Shown here one piece after another: positions 8,169 through 16,452 of a DNA stretch of 33,815 nucleotides (position 1 is the stretch's first letter; each line of letters begins with the position of its first letter). The position numbers were made by a program, and so were the translations under genes. Under the pieces are notes generated by a model. That model did not search any database. It was not told the DNA's origin and saw only the letters and a list, made by a program, of their open reading frames with translations. The stretch lies in NCBI GenBank assembly GCA_020351995.1, contig CP070674.1, positions 2,393,008 to 2,426,822 of the forward strand, read 5' to 3'. The DNA comes from Candidatus Zixiibacteriota bacterium (lineage in GTDB: Bacteria; Zixibacteria; MSB-5A5; GN15; FEB-12).

Positions 8169-8192
8169 TTGGCAGATTTCCGCCAATTTGGC
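8169..8192. promoter_or_regulatory. Overlapping TTGGC/GCCAA dyads upstream of rnr
   Basis: TTGGC (8169-8173), GCCAA (8182-8186) and TTGGC (8188-8192) alternate in orientation, giving two overlapping inverted repeats within the short region before rnr. They could be a repressor site or a leader hairpin. No clear -35/-10 pair was found around them. Confidence 0.25.
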
Positions 8193-8226
8193 AGGAGTTG
8201 GCTGCTTACACGCGAATAATAGCAAG

Positions 8227-8250
8227 AAAAAATCCGGGCGGAAGCCCGGA
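8227..8250 (-). terminator. Rho-independent terminator of the dockerin/FG-GAP gene
   Basis: A 7-bp stem TCCGGGC/GCCCGGA (8233-8239 with 8244-8250) has a GGAA loop. Read on the minus strand it is followed by six U (8227-8232). It lies about 30 bp past the stop at 8282. Confidence 0.85.
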
Positions 8251-8281
8251 GTTTTTCAGTTTCAACCCGCTTGGGCTTAAT

Positions 8282-9607
8282 CTATGGACACTCAACAAAC
8301 ACACACGGGTTTCCTGTTGAGAACAGGTAACGGGCCATGCACCTGACATCTTCTTGCGTTAGCTCGCCATCTCCATCGATATCAGCTTCTTCAAAACAGG
8401 CTGGCGCCGGACCTTCCTTGTGCAAGTGTGCATTCAGGAACTGTATATCGAATAGATTGAACTGACCGTCGTCGTTCGCATCACCCGGCACCTGGCAGCA
8501 GGAAACAGGCTCCGTGACATTAATAAAAACCGATACGCCGTTTCCGGTCACGGCCAGATCACTATCCCCATCACCATCGAGGTCACCCGTACAAATTGCT
8601 TGCCCACTGCCTCCCGGTCCAAAACTTACGGATGGGGCAAAGGTGGCATCACCGTAGTTTTCGTGGATCGATACTCGCTCGAAACTCGGCACAAAGGAGT
8701 AAACAGGCGTGGCAATGTCGCAGTCACCGTCCCGATCAAAATCCGCACCGGTAATATCAAGGCCAAATTCCGCGGTATTATAATAGACAGGATTACCAAA
8801 TGCTGCGTTTCCTGCGTTGAGCAACACGCAAAACCCGGTCGGATAATCATGGGAAACGGCCAGATCGTTGTCGCCATCACCATCAAAGTCGGCTGAGAAG
8901 ATTCCTGTCGGCCCACCTCCTATGGGGCAAATGGATGGTGCGGCGAAAGTACCATCACCGTTGTTCAGTAGAATCGCAACATTGAATTGGGCGATGTGGA
9001 TAGATGCGGCCAGGTCGATATCACCATCGTTGTCAAAATCATCCGCGCAGATCTGCTGGGTCATATCATTAGCCACATAATTGACCGGGGACGCAAATGT
9101 CCCGCTGCCGTCATTGAGCAGCACTGCCACATATGCACCTATCGCCACAGCAATGTCATTGTCCGAATCGCTATCGAAATCAGCCGAAAGAACCGATCCG
9201 GGATAGCCGCCAACCCATATCGGAGTCGGTGCACCAAAGTTCCCGGCACCGTCGTTGAGTAAAATAGATATGATCTCAGACATGTAGTTTCCGACAACTA
9301 TGTCGCCGTCACCGTCGCCGTCGAAGTCAGCGGCACGAATTGAACGTGGTTTATCACCCGTTGGATAGTTGACTGCGGTCTGAAAAGTACCATCGCCGTT
9401 GTTGAGAAGGATGGACATGTTGTGGGAATTGTAGTTTGCAACAGCGAGGTCGTTGTTACCGTCTCCGTCAAGGTCAGTTGCGCAGACCGAGATGGCAAAA
9501 TCGCCCGTCGGATAACTTACGCCTGGCTCAAAAGCCATCTGACCCGTTGCGTTGCCGGCAATGCAGGTGAAAATCAGGATTGCGCTACATCGAATAAGCT
9601 TCTTCAC
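8282..9607 (-). CDS. Secreted seven-repeat FG-GAP (VCBS) protein with dockerin-like C-terminus
   Basis: The product has 441 residues and begins with a signal peptide (KKLIRCSAILIFTCIAGNATGQ). Seven repeats of about 45-50 residues follow (about 25-365). Each carries a calcium-loop core of the type DxDxDGxxDLAV and a downstream SILLNNGDGTF-like strand, which predicts a complete seven-bladed beta-propeller. The C-terminal 70 residues (after CCQVPGD) contain two EF-hand-like loops, DANDDGQFNLFD and DIDGDGELTQED, separated by a helix, as in type I dockerins. The start is GTG, with GGGAGG 6 nt upstream. Its promoter and terminator make it a single-gene unit. Propeller proteins of this kind usually bind other proteins or sugars at the surface; the ligand here is unknown, and no cohesin partner lies in the window. 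Confidence 0.88.
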   Translation of the reverse strand: MKKLIRCSAILIFTCIAGNATGQMAFEPGVSYPTGDFAISVCATDLDGDGNNDLAVANYNSHNMSILLNNGDGTFQTAVNYPTGDKPRSIRAADFDGDGDGDIVVGNYMSEIISILLNDGAGNFGAPTPIWVGGYPGSVLSADFDSDSDNDIAVAIGAYVAVLLNDGSGTFASPVNYVANDMTQQICADDFDNDGDIDLAASIHIAQFNVAILLNNGDGTFAAPSICPIGGGPTGIFSADFDGDGDNDLAVSHDYPTGFCVLLNAGNAAFGNPVYYNTAEFGLDITGADFDRDGDCDIATPVYSFVPSFERVSIHENYGDATFAPSVSFGPGGSGQAICTGDLDGDGDSDLAVTGNGVSVFINVTEPVSCCQVPGDANDDGQFNLFDIQFLNAHLHKEGPAPACFEEADIDGDGELTQEDVRCMARYLFSTGNPCVFVECP

Positions 9608-9730
9608 AAGACACCTCCCGATAGAACATGTGAACTTACGCAGTTACATAAAGATGACACGATGGATGGGTAAATTGCGAAAATGTATCTGCTCTTACTT
9701 ATAATAATAGCAGGTACGGGGTGCAGCCTA

Positions 9731-9759
9731 AGTATATCCACAATTCCGCGTTTTGTCAA
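9731..9759 (-). promoter_or_regulatory. Sigma-70 promoter of the dockerin/FG-GAP gene
   Basis: Minus strand: -35 TTGACA (9754-9759), 17-bp spacer, -10 TATACT (9731-9736), close to consensus. The expected start near 9724 leaves a leader of about 115 nt before the GTG at 9607. Confidence 0.75.
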
Positions 9760-9782
9760 CCCTGAGCGCCAACTTGCACCGC

Positions 9783-9807
9783 AAAAAAGCCCCGCAAAGC
9801 GGGGCTT
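9783..9807 (-). terminator. Rho-independent terminator of the sigma/anti-sigma/Spy operon
   Basis: Stem GCCCCGC/GCGGGGC (9789-9795 with 9799-9805), extended by two A-T pairs, loop AAA. On the minus strand it is followed by a U-tract (9783-9788). It ends the operon about 50 bp past the stop at 9854. Confidence 0.85.
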
Positions 9808-9853
9808 CCGTAGTGAGAATAGAAGGAGGAACTATAGGTTTAGTTCCGATTCA

Positions 9854-10396
9854 TCATCCGTTAGGGTCACCGAAACCGGGGGCTAATCCCATTTTGCCCG
9901 GTTTACCCTTGCCATCGCACTTTCTGTCCTTGCGCAACTTCTTAAGCTGGTCCTTCTGCTCGTCAGTAAGTACCGACATCACCTGATGCCGGTGTGCATA
10001 GCGAGCTTTCTGCATGTCCGCTTTCAACTTCGACACTTTATCAATAGCGGCGTTGACAGCGTTCAGGTCGGCTTCATCACGCTCAAGGGCTTTCAGCTCA
10101 ATCTGCGCCTTTTCGAGAGCGGCTCTACGGTCAACCTGGGCCAGCCGGAACTCCGTCATCAGGCTTTCGAGTTTGTCGCGCTGTTCATCGGTAAGATTGA
10201 TCTGATCAGCGTGAGCAAGAATCCCCCGAACACCGGGATTACCGTGGTGTCCGCCCATGCGCATGCCCTGACGTTCTCCCATAGGACCGCAACAGGGTCT
10301 GTCGCAGCAGCCTCCGCCGCGCGGGGCCGGTTGAGCCGCTGCCGCCAAGGCCGTCGCCAGGGTCAGAATAAGTGCGAGAGTAAGTAACCGTTTCAT
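9854..10396 (-). CDS. Exported Spy/CpxP-like LTxxQ protein with Cys-rich N-terminus
   Basis: The product has 180 residues with a signal peptide (MKRLLTLALILTLATALAAAAQ). Two LTDEQ motifs (68-72 and 143-147) frame a helical, highly charged domain, the hallmark of the Spy/CpxP/ZraP superfamily of periplasmic chaperones and metal-responsive proteins. Just after the signal peptide are paired cysteines (C30, C31, C35, C36) and HH (50-51) among Gly, Arg and Met residues, which could bind metal; that is inference. It is the last gene of the operon, 21 bp after the other LTxxQ-like gene, and is followed by a strong terminator. A role in envelope or metal stress downstream of the sigma/anti-sigma pair fits the context. 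Confidence 0.8.
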   Translation of the reverse strand: MKRLLTLALILTLATALAAAAQPAPRGGGCCDRPCCGPMGERQGMRMGGHHGNPGVRGILAHADQINLTDEQRDKLESLMTEFRLAQVDRRAALEKAQIELKALERDEADLNAVNAAIDKVSKLKADMQKARYAHRHQVMSVLTDEQKDQLKKLRKDRKCDGKGKPGKMGLAPGFGDPNG

Positions 10397-10417
10397 GGTT
10401 GTCTCCTTTTGTTTTAT

Positions 10418-11059
10418 TTAAATCGAATCATCTTCCACTATCTGTTGTCCGGGAGGCGGGGGATTTCCCGCGCCGCCGCGATGCCGTCCCCCGCGGCGAA
10501 ACTTATTGAGCCGGTCGAGCACCCGGGCCTCAAAGCGGTGCTCGAACACGACAAACTTGGCATACTGGTAAGGAGTTAGCAGAGGTTTGACTTCTTCCCG
10601 GAAGTCCCGGCGAAGCCGGGTCTGGCTAGTTTCCAACTCATCCAGCCGTGTGATAAGCCGTTCGATATCCTGTTCATTGAGCTTTTCTTGCCGCAGCCCG
10701 GTTGCCAGGCTGTCGACGGTCGCCCGGTGGGATCGAAACGACTCCATGCGAAGGTCGCGATATTTCCTGGCGATATCCATAAAGGCAACCTTCTGCTCAT
10801 CGTTTAGCTTAAGCAACTCAAGCAACTTTCTCATGCGCAGGCGCTCAAATCGCTCGGGGTCGGACCGGGCTTCATCGGGTTGGTCAACCTTGTCCGGGGG
10901 CATCGCCTCAGCCGCCGGCACTCTGACCGTATCCTGCTCAGGCTGAGCCGGACTTACGGTGCTATCGGTTGGCGAACTGGCCTTCCGTTCTATCGACACA
11001 GCCGTTCCACTCAAGACCAGGACCGGCGCAATGATAAGTATCATCAGTTTCAAACCCAT
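10418..11059 (-). CDS. Exported Spy/CpxP-like helical protein
   Basis: The product is about 213 residues with an N-terminal hydrophobic export segment (LKLMILIIAPVLVLSGTAV) and a low-complexity Pro/Asp/Glu linker. A long helical region follows (about 70-190), containing LNDEQKVAFMDIARKYRD and LTPYQYAKFVVFEHRFE. The paired L-x-x-x-Q turns with charged helices match the CpxP/Spy and CnrX-type 'heavy-metal resistance' fold. The tail is Gly/Arg/Pro-rich. The ATG at 11059 overlaps the anti-sigma TGA by one base (TGATG); a GTG one codon earlier is an alternative. Being coupled to a transmembrane anti-sigma factor makes it a candidate extracytoplasmic sensor or modulator of that factor, by analogy with CnrX. 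Confidence 0.75.
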   Translation of the reverse strand: MGLKLMILIIAPVLVLSGTAVSIERKASSPTDSTVSPAQPEQDTVRVPAAEAMPPDKVDQPDEARSDPERFERLRMRKLLELLKLNDEQKVAFMDIARKYRDLRMESFRSHRATVDSLATGLRQEKLNEQDIERLITRLDELETSQTRLRRDFREEVKPLLTPYQYAKFVVFEHRFEARVLDRLNKFRRGGRHRGGAGNPPPPGQQIVEDDSI

Positions 11060-11616
11060 CACAGTATCTCTCCCACATCAAAGTTTTCTTCGAGGTACTG
11101 AAGTTCTTCCTCGGTGAGGTTTTCATAAAACAGTTCGCCCGATGTTGTCTGATTCATGGTCGCGGACCGGTACATAACGTAATCAATACTGCTCTCCTCG
11201 ATTGCATCAATGTCGCCGTTTTCAAGACTCAACCATACCGTATCCTGCGAACCTGCGGTGGACGGATCCTCACCATTGCTAAACCAGCCCAGCATATAAG
11301 CCATAAACGAGATACCCAGCAGCAGAACCACGGCAGCGGCGGCCGGCACGTGCGACAGCCAGGCAGAACGAACGTCGGTAACCTTTTCCAACTCCAGTCG
11401 GTCGATACGTTCTTCGACGCGAGCGATTGAGGATTCAAGCTCCGTTTTGTCCAGATAGAAATCTTCTTCGCTGCCGAGGTTTTCTGTTGTTGTGGTGAGA
11501 TCCAGCCAGTAGTCGCGGCACTCGGGGCAGGTATCCAGATGTCGCTGAACGTCATCGGGAAGCCTCTCGGTACCGGCCATCAGCAGTAACTCGTCTTGAA
11601 TATTCTGACAATTCAT
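11059..11616 (-). CDS. Transmembrane zinc-finger anti-sigma factor
   Basis: The product has 185 residues. The cytoplasmic N-terminus carries the ZAS zinc-finger pattern C3...H26-x3-C30-x2-C33 (HLDTCPEC), which holds ECF sigma factors inactive. A predicted coiled-coil linker (about 55-80) follows, then one TM helix (about 89-112, PAAAAVVLLLGISFMAYMLG), and a 70-residue acidic extracytoplasmic domain (113-185). The start ATG overlaps the sigma factor stop by 4 bp (ATGA), so the pair is made in a coupled ratio. The outward domain could sense envelope state directly or through the two exported LTxxQ proteins encoded next. Confidence 0.88.
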   Translation of the reverse strand: MNCQNIQDELLLMAGTERLPDDVQRHLDTCPECRDYWLDLTTTTENLGSEEDFYLDKTELESSIARVEERIDRLELEKVTDVRSAWLSHVPAAAAVVLLLGISFMAYMLGWFSNGEDPSTAGSQDTVWLSLENGDIDAIEESSIDYVMYRSATMNQTTSGELFYENLTEEELQYLEENFDVGEIL

Positions 11617-12167
11617 TTATTCCATCCTTCTTTGACGGCTGTCTGGCGAAGTTTCTTGATGGCTTCCCGGTACAGGGTCTTGACCGTTCCCACTGCCTTG
11701 CCGGTTACTTCGGCCATTTCCTCAAAAGATAGCTGTTTATAAAAGCGCAACTCAAAGGCCAGTCTTTGTTGAACCGGAAGTTGTGCTGTAAAATCGAGAA
11801 CGCGTTTCCTGAGTTCTTTCTGGTCGAACTCTCGCTCCAGATTCTGATTCGATGCGTATTCAGCAATGGAACTGTCATTAGCCCGCCGTTTTTTCCTGTT
11901 GATATAATTCAGCGTTCGATTGGTGGCGATCCGGTAAAGCCATGCTTCGAATTTGGCATCACTTTTGAAATCGCGCAGGTTCTCCCAGGCGGCAACAAAA
12001 GTATCCTGGGCCAAATCAAGAGCGGCGTCTTTGTCACGGGTCATTTTGTATGTCAGTGCTACCACGGGGCTCATCATTATCCTCACGATTTCTGAGAAAG
12101 CCTGACGGTTTCCTTCTCTGGCCTGCTTCAGCAGGCTGCTGATGCGCTCACTGTCGATTCTTACCAT
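11613..12167 (-). CDS. ECF-family RNA polymerase sigma factor
   Basis: The product has 184 residues, the normal size for a group 4 sigma factor. Region 2 is visible at about 22-90 (ALDLAQDTFVAAWENLRDFK ending in YRIATNRTLNYINRKKR, the -10 recognition helix). Region 4 is at about 125-178 (LPVQQRLAFELRFYKQLSFEEMAEVTG...TVKTLYREAIKKLR, the -35 helix-turn-helix). It is the first gene of a four-gene operon with its anti-sigma factor and two Spy/CpxP-like proteins, a layout seen in envelope- and metal-stress systems. Autoregulation is likely for this class, but no clear ECF-type GAAC -35 element could be picked out upstream. Confidence 0.93.
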   Translation of the reverse strand: MVRIDSERISSLLKQAREGNRQAFSEIVRIMMSPVVALTYKMTRDKDAALDLAQDTFVAAWENLRDFKSDAKFEAWLYRIATNRTLNYINRKKRRANDSSIAEYASNQNLEREFDQKELRKRVLDFTAQLPVQQRLAFELRFYKQLSFEEMAEVTGKAVGTVKTLYREAIKKLRQTAVKEGWNK

Positions 12168-12232
12168 TCATCTGCTTTCTGATATTAAGACACCCTGGGG
12201 CAGAAAAGGATTAATCGGACCCGAAGACAAGC

Positions 12233-12260
12233 AAAAAAGGCCGGAGGAGTCTCCGGCCTT
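12233..12260 (-). terminator. Rho-independent terminator of mreB
   Basis: An 8-bp stem GGCCGGAG/CTCCGGCC (12239-12246 with 12251-12258) with loop GAGT is extended by A-T pairs and, on the minus strand, followed by six U. It lies 24 bp after the mreB stop and separates mreB from the ECF sigma operon. Confidence 0.88.
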
Positions 12261-12283
12261 AAAAATCTATGTCAATGAAAGAT

Positions 12284-13312
12284 TTAGTCTTTGCGGCTCC
12301 GTTCGACCACCTTGGCATAGGCGGCGAAGTCCGACAGAACCTTGCCACAGCCGCGCACTACGCAGGTCAGTGGGTCATCGGCGGCATTTACGGGAAGGTT
12401 AGTCTCTTGCCGCAACCGCTTGTCCATTCCGCGGAGCAGGGCACCGCCGCCGGTCAGGATGATTCCCCGCTCGAGGATATCGGACGCTAACTCCGGCGGG
12501 GTTCGCTCGAGAGCCTGGCGGACAGCTTCCACTATGATATCGATGGTTTCCGAAAGAGCCTCCCTGACCTGTACCGAAGAGAGTTTCAGATTTTTCGGTA
12601 CTCCGGCCACAAGGTCGCGACCCTTGATTTCCATCGACAGCTCTTTATCCAGTGGAAATGCCGAACCGATATTTATCTTGATGTGCTCGGCGGTAAGTTC
12701 GCCGATGAGCAGATTGTAGTTCTTCTTCAGGTACATGATAATGGCTTCATTGAGCTCATCACCGGCCACACGAATGGAGGTATCGTTGACGATACCGTTG
12801 AGAGCGATCACCGCGATCTCTGAAGTCCCACCGCCAACATCGATGATCATGCTTCCCGAAGGCTGCTCAACGGGCAAGCCCACACCAATCGCGGCCGCCA
12901 TTGGTTCCTGGATCAGGTAAACCTCGCGCGCCCCGGCGTTTTCGGCCGAATCACGAACGGCGCGCTTCTCAACCTCGGTAATGCCCGACGGCACTGAAAT
13001 CACCACCCGGGGCTTCATCAGGAAACGATGTTTGACCACCCTGGTCAGAAAATCGTGAATGAGCCGCTCCGACATTTCGAAGTCGGCAATAACACCGTCC
13101 TTGAGGGGTCGGATAGCGACGATTCCGCCGGGGGTGCGGCCGGTCATTTCTTTGGCTGCCGAACCGATCGCGAGATGCTTACCGGTTGATTTTTCAACGG
13201 CGACTACGGATGGTTCGTTGAGGACTATTCCCTGGCCGCGAACATAAACCAGCGTATTGGCGGTTCCAAGGTCGATTCCGATGTCATTGGAAAGTGCGTC
13301 GAAGATTCCCAA
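12284..13312 (-). CDS. mreB: Rod shape-determining protein MreB
   Basis: This actin-like ATPase forms membrane-associated filaments that guide lateral wall synthesis. The 342-residue product is full length for the family. Visible motifs are phosphate 1 [14 protein letters not shown] (about 11-24), [19 protein letters not shown], phosphate 2 [15 protein letters not shown] (about 154-168) and the adenosine motif [15 protein letters not shown] (about 288-302). The start is TTG (13312), with AAAGGG about 7 nt upstream. No mreC, mreD, pbp2 or rodA is beside it. A strong terminator follows directly, so it appears to be a single-gene unit. The lack of mreCD next door leaves open whether it is the main MreB or a second copy. 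Confidence 0.97.
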   Translation of the reverse strand: MGIFDALSNDIGIDLGTANTLVYVRGQGIVLNEPSVVAVEKSTGKHLAIGSAAKEMTGRTPGGIVAIRPLKDGVIADFEMSERLIHDFLTRVVKHRFLMKPRVVISVPSGITEVEKRAVRDSAENAGAREVYLIQEPMAAAIGVGLPVEQPSGSMIIDVGGGTSEIAVIALNGIVNDTSIRVAGDELNEAIIMYLKKNYNLLIGELTAEHIKINIGSAFPLDKELSMEIKGRDLVAGVPKNLKLSSVQVREALSETIDIIVEAVRQALERTPPELASDILERGIILTGGGALLRGMDKRLRQETNLPVNAADDPLTCVVRGCGKVLSDFAAYAKVVERSRKD

Positions 13313-13467
13313 AGTAAATCCCTTTAGTCTTTATCCCGTATCCGTGGGCAATCAAACCACTATTTCTGTTATCGAAGCAAATCGCCTAAAGTTTATCGCC
13401 TCAGGCGAAAAAGAGCAATAAAAATCTGCCCCACAGGTACTCTTGGCGACAGTCACGGCTCAAAGGT

Positions 13468-14598
13468 TCAGCCGGCCAGCAGGGTCAAGAACACTCCTGC
13501 CGCCACCGCGGACCCGATCACCCCGGCCACATTCGGCCCCATAGCGGGCATCAGCGGATTAACCTTACCCCTGGTTTCATCGGAAACGAATTTCTGCACC
13601 ACACGGGCCGCCATCGGCACCGCCGAAACTCCCGCGGCGCCGATACAGGGATTTATCTTCTTACCCGCCGGCAGGATCAGATTAAGCAACTTGGCAAACC
13701 AGATGCCCCCGGCCGTGCTGAAAGCAAAGGCCACCGCACCCAGAACCAAAACCAATAATGTGCGATAGTTCAAGAAATCGGGGCCATCCATCGTGGCACC
13801 CACCACCAGACCGAGAAAGAGCGTTACGATATCAATGAGCGAGCCACCGGCCGTCTTCCGAAGCCTTTCGGTAACGCCGCATTCGCGAAGAAGGTTACCG
13901 AACATAAGCATACCGATCAATGGAGCGGCTGAAGGAATAGCCAGGGAAGCCAGAATCCCGGTTACAATCGGGAACAAAATGGCCGCGGTTTTAGATACCG
14001 GGATGGCCTGGGGCATATCGATAGCACGCTCCTTTTGAGTAGTAAAAGCTCGCAGTATGGGCGGCTGAATTATCGGTACCAGCGACATATAACTGTAAGC
14101 GGCGACGGCCACAGGGCCAAGCAGATGCGGAGCCAGTTGAGCCGTAAGGAAGATCGATGTCGGACCGTCCGCCCCACCGATGATCCCGATACAGGCAGCT
14201 TCCTTAAAGTTGAAATTAAGGAGATAGGCGGCTCCGAGCGCCGCGACAAAAATCCCCAGCTGGGCCGCAGCCCCCAACAAAAACGTGAGGGGGCGTCCAA
14301 GAAGCGGTCGAAAATCAGTCAGAACACCGATACCAAGGAAGATAATAGGCGGAAGAAGCTCTGTCTTGATACCGCTGTCATAAATCAGAGCAATGATGCC
14401 GTTACCGTGCGAACCCATCTCGGCCAGGGGAAGATTGGCGAGGATAATCCCGAAACCTATCGGAATGAGAAGGAGAGGTTCGTAGTGCTTGGTAATGGCC
14501 AGGTATATCAGAATCCCGGCCACGGCGAACATAACCCAGTTGCTCCAGCTAAGGTGAGCGAAGCCGGATTCCTGCACCAACTGAAATAGAGCATCCAT
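13468..14598 (-). CDS. oadB: Na+-transporting carboxylic acid decarboxylase, beta subunit (OadB-like)
   Basis: The product is a 376-residue polytopic membrane protein with about nine or more hydrophobic segments. The hallmark motifs of the OadB/GcdB/MmdB family are intact: IGIIGGADGPTSIF (about 137-150), which holds the Asp essential for sodium coupling, and YSYMSLVPIIQPP (about 168-180). It decarboxylates carboxybiotin delivered by the alpha subunit and exports Na+. Start ATG 14598 has AAGGAG 8 nt upstream, overlapping the end of the alpha-subunit gene. It is the last gene of the oadG-oadA-oadB-like operon. The family does not distinguish oxaloacetate from methylmalonyl- or glutaconyl-CoA decarboxylases, so substrate depends on the alpha subunit. 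Confidence 0.93.
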   Translation of the reverse strand: MDALFQLVQESGFAHLSWSNWVMFAVAGILIYLAITKHYEPLLLIPIGFGIILANLPLAEMGSHGNGIIALIYDSGIKTELLPPIIFLGIGVLTDFRPLLGRPLTFLLGAAAQLGIFVAALGAAYLLNFNFKEAACIGIIGGADGPTSIFLTAQLAPHLLGPVAVAAYSYMSLVPIIQPPILRAFTTQKERAIDMPQAIPVSKTAAILFPIVTGILASLAIPSAAPLIGMLMFGNLLRECGVTERLRKTAGGSLIDIVTLFLGLVVGATMDGPDFLNYRTLLVLVLGAVAFAFSTAGGIWFAKLLNLILPAGKKINPCIGAAGVSAVPMAARVVQKFVSDETRGKVNPLMPAMGPNVAGVIGSAVAAGVFLTLLAG

Positions 14599-14610
14599 GT
14601 ATCCGGCTCC

Positions 14611-16452
14611 TTATGAAATAGTCATTATCGGCTTAGAGGCATCGATTTCATCACCAATCTGGACGTGGATGGCAGCAATCGTGCCACTGCACGGAGACTT
14701 GATCTCATGCTTGGCCTTCATGGCTTCCACGGCGGCGATGACGTGTCCTTTGCTGACCGTCTCTCCTTCCTTAACGAGAATATCCACAACTTCCACGAAG
14801 CCCGCGAAGGTCGAAAAGACTTTCGTACCGTTAGCGGACGGTGCAGGTGCCGCTACCGCAGCGGCGGGCGTTGGAGCGGCCGCGCCGGTAGCCGGTTCAA
14901 CCGTAACGACGAAGTTGCGTCTGACACCGTCCTCCTCAACAGTGCACCGGGTGGTGACGGGACCGGTGACCCCACCTGACGGGGCAGCGGCCGCGGGAGC
15001 GGCGGCCGGGGCCGGCTCCTCCTTTTTCTTCAATGGTATGTCAATCTTGGATTTGCCGGTGAGAAGCCGAATACCTTCGTTCAGTTCCATCTTCTTTCCC
15101 GGAACCATGGCCGCCATAACGAGGAATATATTGTTCTCGTTGACCGGTAGCCCTCGCTCCTCAAGAGCTTTCCTGGCCGGCTCGATGTTCTTGGGGGCGG
15201 CTTCCAGCGGGTCACCGTCAAAGACCGGCAGATCGAGTTGCTTCGCAGCAGCCTCGACCACCTTTGGATCGGGAGGCAGAGGCGTCTTACCGAAATAACC
15301 CAGCACAGCCTTCCCGAAACCGGCGTCTATCTTCTCCCAGCGCCCGTACAGAACATTATTGAAAGCCTGCAGCCAGTACTGCTGACTACCGGGAGTCACG
15401 CTTGTCCAGGCACCACCGGCTTCCACCACCACCGGGAACTCCGCCAGAACATCACTGTACTTATCCAGGATACCGGCCTTCACCATCATGTGAACATTGG
15501 GGCCAATAGCGCCACCCGGCATCGGGAAGCCCAGCACCCGGGCGTCGGCTGTGGTAGTGGTAGGATTGAAAGCATAGTCCTTGAGAGCCTCATCGAGCAT
15601 CTTCTCAAGTTCGCCCATCTTGGAGACATCGATATCCAGCGAATAGCCGGTGTCCTTGAGGCCATGAGCCAGCGAGCGAACATCCGGCTGAACCGTACCG
15701 CTGGCCATCGGCCGTAGCGACAGGTCAACGCCGTCTACACCCGCGGCGATACCGGCCATGTAGCAGGATACGGCTGTGCTGGCAGTGTCGTGGGTGTGAA
15801 GCCAGAGAATCATCTCCGGCGGCATGAGCTTCCTCAGCCCGAGAGCAGAATCGTAAATCGTCTTGGGATCGGTTGTACCGCTGGCATCCTTCAGACAGAT
15901 CGAATCAATATGCATGCCGCTATCGAGCAGACGCTTGCCGATGTTTATGTAAAACTCGGGCGTGTGAACTTTGTCCGATTTGAAAGGAAGTCCCATCAGG
16001 GCGATACAGACCTGGTGATGCATTCCGGCATCGATAATCGGTTTGCCAGTCTTTATCAGGTTGTCGACGTCGTTCATGTAGTCGAAGTTGCGATCCCAGG
16101 TCGTACCGGCTTCTTTCATCAGTTTGGCCTGCAGGGTAAGTCCTTCGAGTGACTGCGTCGTCAGCGTCACGCCGGAAACGGAACGGGTGAGAATCTGCAG
16201 ATCTACATCCGGCCCAACCGCCTCGCGCATCTTTTTCATATTATCGAATGGATCTTCGCCAAGGTAAAAATACGGAGCCTGATACCGGGCACCACCGCCG
16301 AACTCGAAATGCTTGATGCCCATCTCGGCGCTGGCTTTCATAACCGGAAGAATATCATTAAGACGGACTTTTCCACCAAAGGAGCTTTGAAGACCGTCAC
16401 GGAAAGGGGTGAACATCACCCTGATTTTCTTGGGCGTGCTGGTGAAAATCAT
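14611..16452 (-). CDS. oadA: Biotin-dependent decarboxylase alpha subunit / pyruvate carboxylase subunit B-like
   Basis: The product has 613 residues: an HMGL-like TIM-barrel carboxyltransferase (about 5-290) with RDGLQS near the start, CLKDASG carrying the active lysine and LHTHDTAST carrying metal-binding histidines; then a PYC/OADA domain to about 465; an Ala/Pro linker; and a biotinyl domain with EAMKA, whose Lys579 lies 34 residues from the end. It transfers CO2 from a 2-oxo acid to biotin. Some barrel motifs differ from classic OadA: the usual RGxN.VGY region reads RSVSGVTL, and RDAHQS reads RDGLQS. The substrate is therefore probably, but not certainly, oxaloacetate. GAGGAG precedes the ATG by 5 nt, and the start overlaps the gamma-like subunit stop by 4 bp. 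Confidence 0.9.
   Translation of the reverse strand: MIFTSTPKKIRVMFTPFRDGLQSSFGGKVRLNDILPVMKASAEMGIKHFEFGGGARYQAPYFYLGEDPFDNMKKMREAVGPDVDLQILTRSVSGVTLTTQSLEGLTLQAKLMKEAGTTWDRNFDYMNDVDNLIKTGKPIIDAGMHHQVCIALMGLPFKSDKVHTPEFYINIGKRLLDSGMHIDSICLKDASGTTDPKTIYDSALGLRKLMPPEMILWLHTHDTASTAVSCYMAGIAAGVDGVDLSLRPMASGTVQPDVRSLAHGLKDTGYSLDIDVSKMGELEKMLDEALKDYAFNPTTTTADARVLGFPMPGGAIGPNVHMMVKAGILDKYSDVLAEFPVVVEAGGAWTSVTPGSQQYWLQAFNNVLYGRWEKIDAGFGKAVLGYFGKTPLPPDPKVVEAAAKQLDLPVFDGDPLEAAPKNIEPARKALEERGLPVNENNIFLVMAAMVPGKKMELNEGIRLLTGKSKIDIPLKKKEEPAPAAAPAAAAPSGGVTGPVTTRCTVEEDGVRRNFVVTVEPATGAAAPTPAAAVAAPAPSANGTKVFSTFAGFVEVVDILVKEGETVSKGHVIAAVEAMKAKHEIKSPCSGTIAAIHVQIGDEIDASKPIMTIS

Noticed and set aside
8282-9607. 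DNA-level tandem repeat array in the FG-GAP gene
   Set aside because: The repeats are at protein level with diverged codons; they reflect propeller blades rather than recent DNA duplication.
9683-9886. Plus-strand frame beginning MYLLLLIIIAGTGCSLS, like a lipoprotein signal
   Set aside because: It runs through the promoter and terminator of minus-strand genes, has no Shine-Dalgarno, and the residues after the signal-like start are low in sense and unrelated to any family.
14597-15298. 233-codon plus-strand frame opposite oadA, rich in Ala/Gly/Ser
   Set aside because: It is antisense to the Ala/Pro linker and biotinyl domain; its low complexity comes from the linker's codons.
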